Source of the DNA: Gilvirhabdus luticola
Lineage (GTDB): Bacteria > Bacteroidota > Bacteroidia > Flavobacteriales > Flavobacteriaceae
Direction: 5' to 3' (one strand)
NCBI RefSeq assembly: GCF_032583975.1
Contig: NZ_JAWHTF010000001.1
DNA: 64,000 nucleotides
A model generated the notes under the pieces. The model saw only the letters and a program-made list of their open reading frames with translations, was not told the origin of the DNA and did no database searches. How positions within the stretch are numbered: position 1 is the first letter of the stretch; each line of letters begins with the position of its first letter. Below, in pieces: positions 1-8,395 of this stretch. The translations under genes were made by a program, and so were the position numbers.

Positions 1-1191
1 ATTATTGGAGGTGGAGCTGCAGGCTTTTTTGCAGCCATTAACATTGCTGAACAAAATCCAAATTTAAAAATCACCATTTTAGAACGTGGAAAAGAAGGAC
101 TGCAAAAAGTCAAAGTTTCTGGTGGTGGACGTTGTAATGTAACACATGCTGAATTTATTCCTCAAGATTTGGTTTTAAATTATCCGAGAGGAGAAAAAGA
201 ATTACTTGGGCCATTTCATACATTTATGACTGGAGACACCATAGAATGGTTTGAAAAAAGAGGTGTAGAATTAAAAATTGAAGACGATGGGAGAATGTTT
301 CCAGTTTCAAACTCATCACAAACCATTGTTGATTGTTTTTTAAATGAAGCAAATAAAAATAAGGTTAATGTATTATATAACCAATCTGTAATAGCCATTA
401 AAAAACAAAATAAAGTTTGGACGGTTATTACAAAACAAGATGAATTTTCATGTAATAAGTTAATCGTAGCTACAGGAAGCAATACAAAAATATGGAAGGT
501 TTTAGAAAATTTAGATCACACCATTTCACAACCAGTACCTTCCTTATTCACATTTAATGTCAATGATAAACGTATAAAAAGCATTCCCGGAGTTGTAGCT
601 CAAAATGTTGAGGTAAAAGTTATTGGAAGTAATTTAGAGAGTCATGGTCCATTGCTTATTACACATCAAGGATTTAGTGCGCCAGCCATTTTAAAATTAT
701 CAGCTTTTGGAGCTTTAGAGTTGGCGAAACATGATTATAAATTTGAAATTGAAATTAATTTTATAGGGTTGCCTTTTAATGATTGTTTAGAAAGATTAAA
801 GACCTTAAAACAAGAATTAAACAAGAAAACCCTTTTTAAATTCTCACAATTTGAATTGCCTAAACGTCTTTGGCGGCAATTGGTTTTAGCTTCAAATATT
901 AATGAAACTACCACATGGGCAGATGTTAATAAACGTCAATTAGAAGCTTTTGCAAATCAACTTACAAAAGCCGTATTTAAAGTTGATGGGAAAAGCACTT
1001 TTAAAGAAGAATTTGTCACTGCTGGAGGCATCGACTTAAAAGAAGTTAATTTTAAAACCTTTGAAAGCAAGTTGCATAAAAATCTATACTTTGCAGGTGA
1101 AGTGTTAAATATAGATGCTATTACAGGAGGTTTTAATTTTCAAAATGCTTGGACTGGTGCTTATATAATTGCGCAAAATATTTCAGAATAG
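1..1191 (+). CDS. NAD(P)/FAD-dependent oxidoreductase, HI0933/YhiN family (5' end outside window)
   Basis: The reading frame is open from the first base, so the gene starts upstream of the window. The visible N-terminus is the FAD Rossmann motif IIGGGAAGFFAA, followed by an acidic strand end (ILERG) and the family signature VSGGGRCNVTH near visible residues 40-50. The C-terminus carries a second dinucleotide-fold element (TAGGIDLKEV, then LYFAGEVLNIDAITGGFNFQ), where the flavin is capped. These are hallmarks of the BaiN/HI0933 flavoprotein family, mostly of unknown substrate. An internal TTG at base 169 could be taken for a start, but the flavin motif lies upstream of it. The stop codon abuts the ATG of the next gene, suggesting co-transcription. 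Confidence 0.88.
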   Translation: MIGGGAAGFFAAINIAEQNPNLKITILERGKEGLQKVKVSGGGRCNVTHAEFIPQDLVLNYPRGEKELLGPFHTFMTGDTIEWFEKRGVELKIEDDGRMFPVSNSSQTIVDCFLNEANKNKVNVLYNQSVIAIKKQNKVWTVITKQDEFSCNKLIVATGSNTKIWKVLENLDHTISQPVPSLFTFNVNDKRIKSIPGVVAQNVEVKVIGSNLESHGPLLITHQGFSAPAILKLSAFGALELAKHDYKFEIEINFIGLPFNDCLERLKTLKQELNKKTLFKFSQFELPKRLWRQLVLASNINETTTWADVNKRQLEAFANQLTKAVFKVDGKSTFKEEFVTAGGIDLKEVNFKTFESKLHKNLYFAGEVLNIDAITGGFNFQNAWTGAYIIAQNISE

Positions 1192-1734
1192 ATGACTACA
1201 TACATTGCATTATTAAAAGGGATTAATGTTGGAGGGCATAAAAAAGTTCCAATGGTAGAATTGAGAGAATTGTTAACAAATAGCGGATTTCAAAATGTAA
1301 AATCTTATATTCAAAGTGGGAATGTTATTTTACAATCAACAGAAAATAATATTGAAAAAATTGAAAGCACAATTAAAAAAGCCATTTTAGACTATTTTGG
1401 GTTTGAAGTATCTGTTTTAGTAAAGATTAGAAAAGACTTACAAAACATTTTTGATAATTCTCCATTTTCTGAAGAGAAAAAAAAAGCAAGCTATTTTATG
1501 ATGTTACATGATGTTCCAGACAAGGATTTAGTTAAAGTTGTATCAGAAAAAAAATATGACAGTGAAGAATATCATATTATTAAAGATTGTATTTATTACT
1601 TCTGTGAGAGAGGTTATGGACAAGCCAAGTTTAATGTCAATTTTTTTGAACGAAAATTGCAAACATTTGCAACAGCTAGAAACTACAATACAATGGTAAA
1701 GTTGTTATCTTTGTCGGCAGAAAGTAATTCATGA
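1192..1734 (+). CDS. DUF1697 domain-containing protein
   Basis: A 180-residue protein with the typical DUF1697 opening (YIALLKGINVGGHKKVPM), then SYIQSGNVILQS at about residues 40-50 and a C-terminal RNYNTMVKLLSL segment, as expected for full-length members. The family is cytosolic and has no established biochemical activity. The start directly follows the upstream flavoprotein stop, and its TGA overlaps the ATG of the decarboxylase by four bases, so it lies in the same transcription unit. No function is inferred from the neighbours. Confidence 0.85.
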   Translation: MTTYIALLKGINVGGHKKVPMVELRELLTNSGFQNVKSYIQSGNVILQSTENNIEKIESTIKKAILDYFGFEVSVLVKIRKDLQNIFDNSPFSEEKKKASYFMMLHDVPDKDLVKVVSEKKYDSEEYHIIKDCIYYFCERGYGQAKFNVNFFERKLQTFATARNYNTMVKLLSLSAESNS

Positions 1735-2837
1735 CAGAACAAGATTTTATACCAAAAACATATTCTAAAAAAGTTGAAAGGGGCTGCTATACTTGGTCAT
1801 CACCAAGTAATATTGCGTTGGTAAAATATTGGGGAAAGAGGGAACATCAAATTCCTGAAAATCCGTCTATCAGTTTTACACTTGATGCGTGCAGAACAAC
1901 CACCACTTTAAGCTTTTCGAAAAAAGATTCTCATAAATATTTTTCTTTTGAGGTTTTATTAGACGGAAAACCAAAAAATGATTTTGAACCTAAAATAGAA
2001 ACGTTTTTCAAGCGTATAGAAGCCTATTTACCATTTTTAAAAGACTATCATTTTAAGATTGAAACCTCTAACACTTTTCCGCATAGTTCAGGAATTGCTT
2101 CCTCTGCTTCAGGAATGAGTGCTTTGGCCTTATGCTTAATAAGTTTAGAAAAGCAACTTGTGATGGATGTCATGTCGAGCGCAGTCGAGACAACTCAAAT
2201 TGAAAGTTATTTCAACCAAAAAGCATCTTTTTTAGCACGTTTAGGTTCAGGTAGCGCTTGCAGAAGTATTGAAGGCGATTTGGTGGTTTGGGGAAATCAC
2301 AAAGACATTGATGGAAGCTCGGATTTGTTTGGCATAAAATATCCTTTTGAAGTTCATAATAATTTCAAAAACTACCATGATACAATTCTATTGGTAGATA
2401 AAGGAGAAAAACAAGTTAGCAGTACAGTTGGTCATAATTTAATGCACAATCATCCTTTTGCAGAAGAACGTTTTAAGCAAGCTAATCAAAACCTCTCAAA
2501 GCTTACCCACGTATTTAAAGTAGGCAATTTAAAGGCGTTCACAGAAATAGTGGAAAGTGAAGCCTTAACACTTCATGCCATGATGATGACAAGTTTGCCT
2601 TATTTTATTTTAATGAAGCCCAACACACTTGAAATCATTAATAAGATCTGGAATTTTAGAAACGAAACTGGACTAAATATATGTTTCACATTAGATGCTG
2701 GAGCAAATGTACATGTATTATATCCAGAATCTGAAGCCAAAAAAGCTTTAGAGTTTATTCAAAATGAATTAGTTGCATATTGTCAAAACGGACATTATAT
2801 TTGTGACAGAATTGGTTTTGGTGCAAAACAATTGTAA
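1731..2837 (+). CDS. mvaD: diphosphomevalonate decarboxylase
   Basis: Catalyses ATP-dependent decarboxylation of mevalonate 5-diphosphate to isopentenyl diphosphate. Family motifs are clear: SSPSNIALVKYWGK (residues 23-36), the GHMP ATP loop SSGIASSASGMSALAL (119-134), SFLARLGSGSACRSIEG (166-182), and the TLDAGANVHVLYP stretch with the conserved Asp near the C-terminus. It sits directly before mevalonate kinase. Residues about 144-156 (VMDVMSSAVETTQ) are not expected in the family: they interrupt the segment between SLEKQL and the ESYFNQKASF helix, and are encoded by a palindromic repeat (separate entry). The insertion keeps the frame and lies outside visible active-site motifs, so the enzyme is probably functional. 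Confidence 0.93.
   Translation: MTEQDFIPKTYSKKVERGCYTWSSPSNIALVKYWGKREHQIPENPSISFTLDACRTTTTLSFSKKDSHKYFSFEVLLDGKPKNDFEPKIETFFKRIEAYLPFLKDYHFKIETSNTFPHSSGIASSASGMSALALCLISLEKQLVMDVMSSAVETTQIESYFNQKASFLARLGSGSACRSIEGDLVVWGNHKDIDGSSDLFGIKYPFEVHNNFKNYHDTILLVDKGEKQVSSTVGHNLMHNHPFAEERFKQANQNLSKLTHVFKVGNLKAFTEIVESEALTLHAMMMTSLPYFILMKPNTLEIINKIWNFRNETGLNICFTLDAGANVHVLYPESEAKKALEFIQNELVAYCQNGHYICDRIGFGAKQL
2168..2195. repeat. short palindromic repeat inserted in frame within mvaD
   Basis: The core TGTCGAGCGCAGTCGAGACA at 2173-2192 is close to its own reverse complement (the TCGA...TCGA arms flank GCGCAG). The same TCGAGCGCA type recurs twice at 16751-16795 inside a glycosyltransferase gene. Translated in the mvaD frame it gives MSSAVETT, extra to the family. 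No transposase or target duplication can be seen. Confidence 0.7.
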
Positions 2838-2865
2838 TTTTACAGTTCCAAATCAAATATATTAA

Positions 2866-3795
2866 ATGAAAGGACCTCTATTTTACTCAAAAATTTTACT
2901 CTTTGGTGAATACGGAATCATTAAAGACTCTAAAGGGCTTTCAATCCCATACAATTTTTACAATGGTGCTTTAAAAGTTTTAAAAGAGCCGACAGAATAT
3001 TCTATAAAATCAAATCAAAATTTAAAACGTTTTGTAGCCTATTTACAAACAATTAGTCCAGAATTGGTAACTTTTGATTTTGAATCTCTTAAACAAGATG
3101 TTGAAGCCGGAATGTATTTTGATTCTTCTATACCACAAGGTTATGGTGTAGGAAGTAGCGGTGCATTGGTTGCAGCTATTTATGATAAATATGCACATGA
3201 TAAAATTACAATATTAGAGAATTTAACTCGTGAAAAACTCTTAAAGCTTAAAGCTGTTTTTTCTGAAATGGAATCTTTTTTTCATGGAAAATCTTCAGGG
3301 TTAGATCCATTAAACAGTTATTTAAGTTTACCAATTTTAATAAATTCGAAAGATAATATTGAAGCAACAGGTATTCCTTCCCAAAAAACCAATGGTAAAG
3401 GTGCTGTATTTTTATTAGATAGTGGAATGACAGGAGAAACTGCTCCTATGGTCAGTATATTTATGGAGAATATGAAGCAAGAAGGTTTTAGGAATATGCT
3501 AAAGGAACAGTTTATAAAATATACAGATGCTTGTGTAGAAGATTTCTTAAAAGGCGATATCAAATCACTTTTTAATAATACTAAACATTTATCCAAAGTT
3601 GTCCTTAATCATTTTAAACCAATGATACCTAAACAATTCCATGAGCTTTGGAAGAAAGGGATTGAAACCAACGAGTACTATTTAAAACTTTGTGGTTCTG
3701 GTGGAGGAGGTTATATTTTAGGGTTTGCCGAAGATATCGAAATAGCAAAGCAATCTCTTTCTGCTTACAAATTAGAAGTGGTCTATAACTTCTAA
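2866..3795 (+). CDS. mevalonate kinase-type GHMP kinase
   Basis: A 309-residue GHMP kinase. The N-terminus FYSKILLFGEYGIIKDSKGL matches the mevalonate kinase substrate region. The ATP-binding loop is PQGYGVGSSGALVAAI (about residues 92-107), and a conserved LCGSGGGGYILG lies near the C-terminus (about 274-285), the third GHMP motif. Known role of the family: ATP-dependent phosphorylation of mevalonate. It follows mvaD by 28 bases and precedes a UbiA prenyltransferase by 11, so the group serves isoprenoid synthesis. Phosphomevalonate kinase is a possible alternative specificity, because no separate gene for it is obvious here apart from the GYDIA kinase near 39 kb. Confidence 0.82.
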   Translation: MKGPLFYSKILLFGEYGIIKDSKGLSIPYNFYNGALKVLKEPTEYSIKSNQNLKRFVAYLQTISPELVTFDFESLKQDVEAGMYFDSSIPQGYGVGSSGALVAAIYDKYAHDKITILENLTREKLLKLKAVFSEMESFFHGKSSGLDPLNSYLSLPILINSKDNIEATGIPSQKTNGKGAVFLLDSGMTGETAPMVSIFMENMKQEGFRNMLKEQFIKYTDACVEDFLKGDIKSLFNNTKHLSKVVLNHFKPMIPKQFHELWKKGIETNEYYLKLCGSGGGGYILGFAEDIEIAKQSLSAYKLEVVYNF

Positions 3796-3806
3796 AATCT
3801 CAAAAC

Positions 3807-4721
3807 ATGCTTTCTCGAAGACAAAAACACATTTTACTGAAGTTTTTCAGTATGTTTTCTGTGGTTAGAGGATACAATATTTTAATCATTGTTATTGCGC
3901 AATATTTAGCTTCAATTTACATTTTAGCACATAATAAATCGTTAAGACAGGTTATTTTTGATTGGAATTTATTGATGTTGGTCATGGCATCGGCAGCGAC
4001 AATAGCTGGAGGTTATATTATCAATAATTTTTACGATTCTGAAAAAGACCTAATAAACAGACCTCAAAAATCGATGTTGGATAGATTAGTGAGCCAAAAT
4101 ACGAAGCTTTCATTTTATTTTGTGCTAAATTTTTTGGCTGTAATTCTAGCAAGTGCAGTTTCTTTTAGAGCAGTTGTTTTTTTTTCTCTCTACATTTTTG
4201 CTATTTGGTTCTACTCTCATAAACTAAAAAAATTACCTTTTATTGGAAACCTAACTTCGGCAATATTGACCATCGCACCATTCTTTGCCATATTTGTGTA
4301 TTATAAGAATTTTGAGCATGTTATTTTTGTTCATGCTATATTTTTGTTTCTAATTATTTCCATGAGGGAACTCACCAAAGATTTAGAGAACATAAAAGGT
4401 GACCTTACACAAAATTATCATACTATTCCAGTTGTTTATGGAGAGAAGGTTTCAAAAATAATGCTTACAATTCTATGTTTATTGGCGCTTGTTCCGGCTA
4501 TGCTGTTAATTTTTAAATTTCAAGTAGGCAAGATGAACTACTTTTTTTATTTAAGCATCATTCTATTATTAGTTTTTCAAATTTCCCTTTGGAGATCAAA
4601 TACCAAAACTCAATATTTAGTGCTGCATAATATTTTAAAATTTATTATTGTTGCTGGTGTAGCAAGTATTCCTTTAATAGATATTTCGTTGATATTGAAT
4701 AAAATTACTTTAATTAGTTAA
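3807..4721 (+). CDS. UbiA-family prenyltransferase
   Basis: A polytopic membrane protein of 304 residues with about eight hydrophobic helices. The two Asp-rich prenyl-diphosphate motifs of the UbiA superfamily are visible: NNFYDSEKDLINRP (residues 73-86) and MRELTKDLENIKGD (about 186-199). Bacteroidota homologues are commonly annotated as geranylgeranylglycerol-phosphate geranylgeranyltransferase, but the acceptor cannot be told from sequence. It lies 11 bases behind the mevalonate kinase, which ties it to polyprenyl metabolism. Confidence 0.83.
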   Translation: MLSRRQKHILLKFFSMFSVVRGYNILIIVIAQYLASIYILAHNKSLRQVIFDWNLLMLVMASAATIAGGYIINNFYDSEKDLINRPQKSMLDRLVSQNTKLSFYFVLNFLAVILASAVSFRAVVFFSLYIFAIWFYSHKLKKLPFIGNLTSAILTIAPFFAIFVYYKNFEHVIFVHAIFLFLIISMRELTKDLENIKGDLTQNYHTIPVVYGEKVSKIMLTILCLLALVPAMLLIFKFQVGKMNYFFYLSIILLLVFQISLWRSNTKTQYLVLHNILKFIIVAGVASIPLIDISLILNKITLIS

Positions 4722-4737
4722 GGAATTAATTATCGCA

Positions 4738-4745
4738 TATCTTTG
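4738..4745 (+). promoter_or_regulatory. Bacteroidota-type -7 element
   Basis: TATCTTTG matches the TAnnTTTG consensus exactly and ends 14 bases before the ATG of the pseudouridine synthase homologue. The -33 region shows only a weak TTA at the expected distance. It would give a very short leader. Confidence 0.5.
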
Positions 4746-4759
4746 CAAAAAAATTAACA

Positions 4760-5572
4760 ATGAGCAGACATCAAGGCAGTAAGAGAGGTCATAGCAAAAA
4801 CAAAAGCTATGCAAGAGGTAATGCTCCTATAAAAAAGAAAGTACAACAAAAACCGTCATCAAACCCAGATGAAATAAGGTTAAACAAATATATTGCCAAT
4901 TCAGGTATTTGTTCACGTAGAGAAGCCGATGATCATATTGCTATTGGTTTAGTATCTGTAAACGGGAAAGTAGTTACAGAAATGGGTTATAAGGTAAAGT
5001 TGGATGATGACGTACGCTATGATGGTAGACGTGTTACACCAGAAAAAAAGGCCTATGTATTGCTTAATAAACCTAAAGGCTTTGCTACAACTACCAGTGA
5101 AGGTAAAGGAAGAACTGTTATGGATTTGGTGGCCAATGCGACGTCTTCACGTATAAAACCTATAGGGAGATTAGGTAGAAACTCTACAGGTCTATTACTA
5201 TTTACAAATGACGATACTATAGTAAGTAAATTCACTAATTCTAAAAATGGTGTTGTAAGACTATTTCATGTTGAACTTGATAAGAACTTAAAGTTTGAAG
5301 ATTTAAAGAAGATTCAAGACGGTTTTAAAATTGATGGCAAAGAAATTACTGTAGAAGAAATAAGTTATATAGACGGTGCTCCAAAAAGAGAGATTGGTCT
5401 AAAAATAAAAAACACAGGAAATACAATTATAAGAAACATTTTCAGTCATCTAAAGTACGATATTCTTCGATTGGATTGTGTGGGTATTGCACATCTCACC
5501 AAAAAAGATATTCCTCGCGGCCACTGGAAACACCTTACAGAGCAAGAGATTAACAATTTAAAGATGCTATGA
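4760..5572 (+). CDS. RsuA/RluB-type pseudouridine synthase homologue with altered active site
   Basis: A basic Lys/Arg-rich N-terminal tail (residues 1-35) precedes an S4 RNA-binding domain (about 38-95, LNKYIANSGICSRREAD) and an RsuA-type synthase domain with YVLLNKPKGFATT at 99-111. In active enzymes the motif GRLD carries the catalytic Asp; here it reads GRLGRNSTGLLL, with Gly at 139. The usual arginine-rich RNRxVRRxF segment near the C-terminus is also degenerate (GNTIIRNIF). The remaining C-terminus (LTKKDIPRGHWKHL) is family-like. Either a catalytically silent RNA-binding paralogue or an enzyme with unusual chemistry. It has its own promoter and no operon partner. Confidence 0.82.
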   Translation: MSRHQGSKRGHSKNKSYARGNAPIKKKVQQKPSSNPDEIRLNKYIANSGICSRREADDHIAIGLVSVNGKVVTEMGYKVKLDDDVRYDGRRVTPEKKAYVLLNKPKGFATTTSEGKGRTVMDLVANATSSRIKPIGRLGRNSTGLLLFTNDDTIVSKFTNSKNGVVRLFHVELDKNLKFEDLKKIQDGFKIDGKEITVEEISYIDGAPKREIGLKIKNTGNTIIRNIFSHLKYDILRLDCVGIAHLTKKDIPRGHWKHLTEQEINNLKML

Positions 5573-5727
5573 TTCTGGAGATTTGTTTAATGCTTTAATA
5601 TAAACCCGTTTCAGTTGTTAAAGGAAGTTCATCTTTTTTTAAAACAAAGTCAAATAAGTAATATTTTTAAGGATTTTGAAAAAATAAAACTTTTTTAGAA
5701 AAAAGTTTTACGTGTCAAAAAATAAAT

Positions 5728-5735
5728 TACATTTG
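5728..5735 (+). promoter_or_regulatory. probable promoter of the polyamine operon (-7 element)
   Basis: TACATTTG fits TAnnTTTG, followed by GCGCC as often seen at such promoters. A T-rich GTTTTA lies about 19 bases upstream in the -33 position. Transcription would begin near 5740, making a leader of about 265 bases before the decarboxylase. Confidence 0.55.
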
Positions 5736-5771
5736 CGCCGCATTTAGCTGAACAAATTGAAATCTGTTTTT

Positions 5772-5924
5772 ATGTTCGGGCTTTTGAAAATCAGGAAGTC
5801 ATCTTCAAAAGCAGCTTATAGGATAAACAACCGAATTTTAAAGCTAACTTCCGTTTTATCTATTTATGCTAGTCAGCATTACTATGGCTTTGTACCTACC
5901 ACAAAAAGCCAAATCCAAGTTTGA
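5772..5924 (+). CDS. candidate 50-residue leader peptide upstream of arginine decarboxylase
   Basis: An ATG-started, uninterrupted ORF of 50 codons ending in TGA lies wholly within the predicted leader, about 30 bases after the expected transcription start and 81 bases before the decarboxylase. The product is small and basic (three Arg and four Lys in the first 25 residues; opening MFGLLKIRKSSSK, C-terminal half with HYYGFVPTTKSQIQ). It has no signal peptide or membrane helix and matches no family I know. The hairpins of the leader overlap it, so its translation could change which ones form. It could be a regulatory uORF, a real small protein, or chance; one cannot tell from a single genome. 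Confidence 0.4.
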   Translation: MFGLLKIRKSSSKAAYRINNRILKLTSVLSIYASQHYYGFVPTTKSQIQV

Positions 5925-6005
5925 TATTTATTCATTATTGCTTTTTAAGAACAGCATGTCTTATCTTTTTTTTAATTTTATTAAATATCATTTTTAAAAA
6001 TAATA

Positions 6006-7460
6006 ATGAATACAAAATATATTGATTTAATAAATCAAACTTTCGATTTTCCACAAGAGGAATTTAAACTTCAAGAGTATAAACTACGTTTCCATGATAT
6101 CGATTTAACAGCATTGATAGAAACCTATCAAGCACCTTTAAAATTTACCTATCTACCACAGATATCAAATAATATCAAACGAGCCAAAAAATGGTTTGCT
6201 GATGCTATTGTAGAAAATAATTACAAAGGAGAATATCATTATTGCTATTGTACAAAAAGTTCTCATTTTAAGCATGTATTGGATGAAGCCCTGAAAAATG
6301 ATATTCATATTGAAACGTCTTCAGCTTTTGATATTAATATTGTTGAAAGTCTTAAAAAAGAAGGAAAGATAGCAAATGAAACTTATGTTTTAAGTAACGG
6401 ATTTAAAAGGGCTCAATACATTACAAACATTGCCAGACTAATTAATAATGGACACAAAAAATGTATTCCCATTATTGATAATTATGAAGAGTTGGATTTA
6501 TTATCAAAGGAAATAGATGGTCAGTTTAATGTTGGTATACGTATCGCTTCTGAAGAAGAACCAAAATTTGAATTCTATACGTCTAGGCTAGGTATTGGAT
6601 ACAAAAACATTGTTCCTTTTTACAATAAACAAATCAAAGAGAATAAAAAAGTGAATTTAAAAATGCTTCATTTTTTTATCAATACTGGCATTAGAGATAA
6701 TGCTTACTATTGGAATGAGCTTACAAAATGTCTCAAGGTATATACTAGTTTAAAGAAGATTTGTCCAACTTTGGATAGTTTAAATATTGGCGGCGGATTT
6801 CCAATAAAAAACTCATTGGCATTCGAGTTTGATTATGCCTATATGGTCGATGAGATTGTAAACCAAATTAAAATAGCTTGCGAAGAAGCAGAAGTAGATG
6901 TTCCCAATATTTTTACAGAATTCGGTAGCTTTACTGTAGGTGAAAGTGGTGGAGCAATTTATGAAGTGCTTTACCAGAAACAACAAAACGATCGTGAAAA
7001 ATGGAACATGATCAATTCGTCTTTCATTACAACATTACCTGATACTTGGGCAATCAACAAACGATTCATCATGTTACCAATAAACCGGTGGAATGATAGC
7101 TACGAACGCGTTTTACTTGGTGGTTTAACTTGTGATAGTGATGATTATTATAATAGCGAGCAACACATGAACGCTATTTACTTACCTAAATATGCGAAAG
7201 AAAAACCTTTGTATATTGGGTTTTTCAATATAGGAGCTTATCAAGAAAGTATTGGTGGTTTTGGTGGTTTACAACACTGCTTGATTCCTTCACCAAAACA
7301 CATTTTAATTAATAAAGATCAAGACGGGAAAATAACAACAAAATTATTTAGCGAGCAACAAACCAGTAATGATTTCCTTAAACTATTAGGATATGAAGAC
7401 GAAAATATGCCTGCAAAAAAACAAAAATCTAAAATAAAAAACATTATTAATTCACTCTAA
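6006..7460 (+). CDS. speA: arginine decarboxylase, fold-type III PLP enzyme
   Basis: A 484-residue alanine-racemase-fold decarboxylase. The PLP Schiff-base lysine is in YCYCTKSSHF (Lys84). The barrel then shows GIRIASEEEPKFEFYTSRLGI, the phosphate-binding glycines SLNIGGGFP, and FTEFGSFTVGESGG. The C-terminal motif LLGGLTCDSDDYY contains the CDS triad, whose Cys and Asp contribute to the partner active site in this fold. An arginine substrate is inferred mainly from the next gene, an agmatinase, overlapping by one base. The start follows a structured leader. First step of putrescine synthesis from arginine. Confidence 0.88.
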   Translation: MNTKYIDLINQTFDFPQEEFKLQEYKLRFHDIDLTALIETYQAPLKFTYLPQISNNIKRAKKWFADAIVENNYKGEYHYCYCTKSSHFKHVLDEALKNDIHIETSSAFDINIVESLKKEGKIANETYVLSNGFKRAQYITNIARLINNGHKKCIPIIDNYEELDLLSKEIDGQFNVGIRIASEEEPKFEFYTSRLGIGYKNIVPFYNKQIKENKKVNLKMLHFFINTGIRDNAYYWNELTKCLKVYTSLKKICPTLDSLNIGGGFPIKNSLAFEFDYAYMVDEIVNQIKIACEEAEVDVPNIFTEFGSFTVGESGGAIYEVLYQKQQNDREKWNMINSSFITTLPDTWAINKRFIMLPINRWNDSYERVLLGGLTCDSDDYYNSEQHMNAIYLPKYAKEKPLYIGFFNIGAYQESIGGFGGLQHCLIPSPKHILINKDQDGKITTKLFSEQQTSNDFLKLLGYEDENMPAKKQKSKIKNIINSL

Positions 7461-8395
7461 TGAACACAAAAACGTATGCTGGAATTTCTGAAGAATACTC
7501 AAAATTAGAGCAAGCAAAAATTGTATTAATTCCTGTGCCTTATGATGGCACGAGCACTTGGCAGAAAGGTTCTGACAAAGGTCCAGAAGCTTTTTTAAAT
7601 GCTTCAGAAAACATGGAGCTTTATGATATTGAGACAGAAACCGAAGTATATAAGCAAGGTGTGTTTTTGACTCAACCCATTACAGAAAATTCTTCACCAG
7701 AGAGTGTGGTAGACGAAGTACATAAAATCACAAAAAAATACATCAAACGGAATAAGTTTGTAACATTATTTGGAGGTGAACATTCTATCTCTATTGGAAG
7801 CATTAGAGCATTCAACGAATGCTTTAATAATCTTACAGTCTTACAAATTGATGCTCATGCAGATTTAAGAGAAAGCTATCAAGGTTCTAAATGCAATCAT
7901 GCATGTGCTGTGTATGAAGCATCACAAACTACTAATTTAATTCAAGTTGGTATTCGCTCTATGGATGCTATTGAAAAAACGGTAATGGATGAGGACAAAG
8001 TTTACTTTGCTCACGAAATGGCTTTAGACGATACATGGATGGATAGTGCTATAGACCAAATGACAGACAATGTATTCATTACTTTCGATTTGGATGCTTT
8101 AGATCCTTCAATTATGCCAAGTACAGGAACTCCAGAACCTGGAGGACTTTTTTGGTACGAGACTTTAGAATTTTTAAAGAAAGTGTTTTTAGAAAAAAAT
8201 GTGGTAGGATTTGACATTGTTGAACTTTGCCCAAACAAAATTGATAAATCTTCAGATTTTCTCGCTGCAAAACTGTATTACAAGATGATTAGCTATAAAT
8301 TCGAAGATGAAAACATAGACGATATGTATGACAATTTGTTTGAAATTCAAGATAAAAAAGTTGCTAATTTAAAATTTGAAGATGATGATTACTAA
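7460..8395 (+). CDS. speB: agmatinase (ureohydrolase family)
   Basis: Hydrolyses agmatine to putrescine and urea with a binuclear Mn centre. All metal ligands are present: GGEHS (His108), DAHAD (Asp131, His133, Asp135) and FDLDALDPS (Asp210, Asp212). The segment TGTPEPGGL follows, as in agmatinases. At 311 residues it is of usual length plus a short acidic C-terminal extension. The TAATG junction with the decarboxylase implies translational coupling. Arginase is excluded chiefly by context and lack of the arginase loop, so the specificity call is good but not certain. Confidence 0.92.
   Translation: MNTKTYAGISEEYSKLEQAKIVLIPVPYDGTSTWQKGSDKGPEAFLNASENMELYDIETETEVYKQGVFLTQPITENSSPESVVDEVHKITKKYIKRNKFVTLFGGEHSISIGSIRAFNECFNNLTVLQIDAHADLRESYQGSKCNHACAVYEASQTTNLIQVGIRSMDAIEKTVMDEDKVYFAHEMALDDTWMDSAIDQMTDNVFITFDLDALDPSIMPSTGTPEPGGLFWYETLEFLKKVFLEKNVVGFDIVELCPNKIDKSSDFLAAKLYYKMISYKFEDENIDDMYDNLFEIQDKKVANLKFEDDDY

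Larger units (their letters stand above)
5573..6005. other. 433-bp intergenic leader region upstream of the polyamine operon
   Basis: The first 150 bases show no gene or clear terminator. A -7 element follows at 5728, then about 265 bases that would be transcribed before the arginine decarboxylase start. That leader contains a 50-codon ORF and at least three good hairpins: GCTTTTGAA (5780-5788) with TTCAAAAGC (5804-5812); ATGCT (5866-5870) with AGCAT (5875-5879); TGGCTTT (5885-5891) with AAAGCCA (5905-5911). TTCGG (5775-5779) can also pair with CCGAA (5831-5835), while AGCTT (5813-5817) can pair with AAGCT (5841-5845); the last two pairings interleave and so are mutually exclusive. Confidence 0.6.

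Noticed and set aside
169..1191. TTG at 169 as start of the first gene
   Set aside because: The flavin-binding glycine motif and GGGRCN signature are in frame upstream, so the gene is truncated by the window edge.
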